From Candidatus Komeilibacteria bacterium S5_K13 (GTDB taxonomy: Bacteria; Patescibacteriota; Patescibacteriia; UBA1558; S5-K13), in the NCBI GenBank assembly GCA_019248485.1, contig JAEHGL010000006.1:1-38844 (forward strand): DNA of 38,844 nt, read 5' to 3'. The stretch's first letter is position 1. Every line of letters begins with the position of its first letter. Of the stretch, positions 38,838-38,844 are shown in pieces. The position numbers were made by a program, and so were the translations under genes. Under the pieces are notes generated by a model, which did not search any database, was not told the origin of the DNA, and saw nothing but the letters and a program-made list of their open reading frames with translations.

Positions 38838-38844
38838 CAAGCGA

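Noticed and set aside
38752-38842. C-terminal end of a minus-strand gene at the right edge
   Set aside because: An open frame of about 30 residues exists but overlaps the inverted repeat and shows no family features; too short to support.

Overview
The window is AT-rich, tightly packed DNA from a bacterium that uses the standard code (TGA acts as a stop, for example at the end of the Nudix gene at 1944 and the lipoprotein gene at 21721). Four things together suggest a Candidate Phyla Radiation / Patescibacteria genome: many very small genes of unknown function, housekeeping genes that mostly lack Shine-Dalgarno (SD) sequences, a UvrD-type helicase carrying an intein, and dispersed palindromic spacers. 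That placement is an inference; no 16S rRNA is present. I see no phage, transposase or CRISPR array.

Layout. 1-965: partial LD-carboxypeptidase and tRNA-Ser(GGA), both on the minus strand. 1061-3877: small accessory genes (radical SAM plus Nudix pair, a Cys-rich protein, an Arg/Gly-rich 65-residue protein, a Cys/His-rich 98-residue protein). 3902-8932: phosphoenolpyruvate synthase, pyruvate kinase and two membrane proteins. 9085-11327: groES and groEL under a CIRCE operator. 11410-13941: CNNM/CBS membrane protein and adenylosuccinate lyase. 14079-20784: gyrB, a small membrane protein, pheT, pheS and another membrane protein. 21059-22215: an exported protein and a lipoprotein. 22489-27544: DciA-like protein, intein-containing helicase-nuclease and a NYN nuclease. 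27671-28165: Nudix-like protein. 28480-37393: membrane pyrophosphatase and a complete F-type ATP synthase operon. 37521-38609: three small unknown proteins.

How the genes work together. The pyrophosphatase and ATP synthase form an energy-coupling block. Sequence motifs predict a K+-independent H+-pumping pyrophosphatase beside an ATP synthase whose c subunit has a two-carboxylate, Na+-type site, so the two may use different ions. Phosphoenolpyruvate synthase and pyruvate kinase run opposite directions of the PEP/pyruvate step. GyrB, DciA-like protein and the helicase-nuclease belong to DNA maintenance.

Two gene architectures coexist. Most housekeeping genes have weak or no SD, and the atp and gyrB promoters have TATAAT -10 boxes. 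The accessory genes are mostly self-contained cassettes with a TTGACA-like -35, a 16-17 bp spacer, a TAANNT-like -10, a strong GGAGG SD, and often their own hairpin terminator. The most striking item is a 365-residue intein in the helicase that carries a GIY-YIG-type nuclease domain; most inteins carry LAGLIDADG or HNH nucleases.
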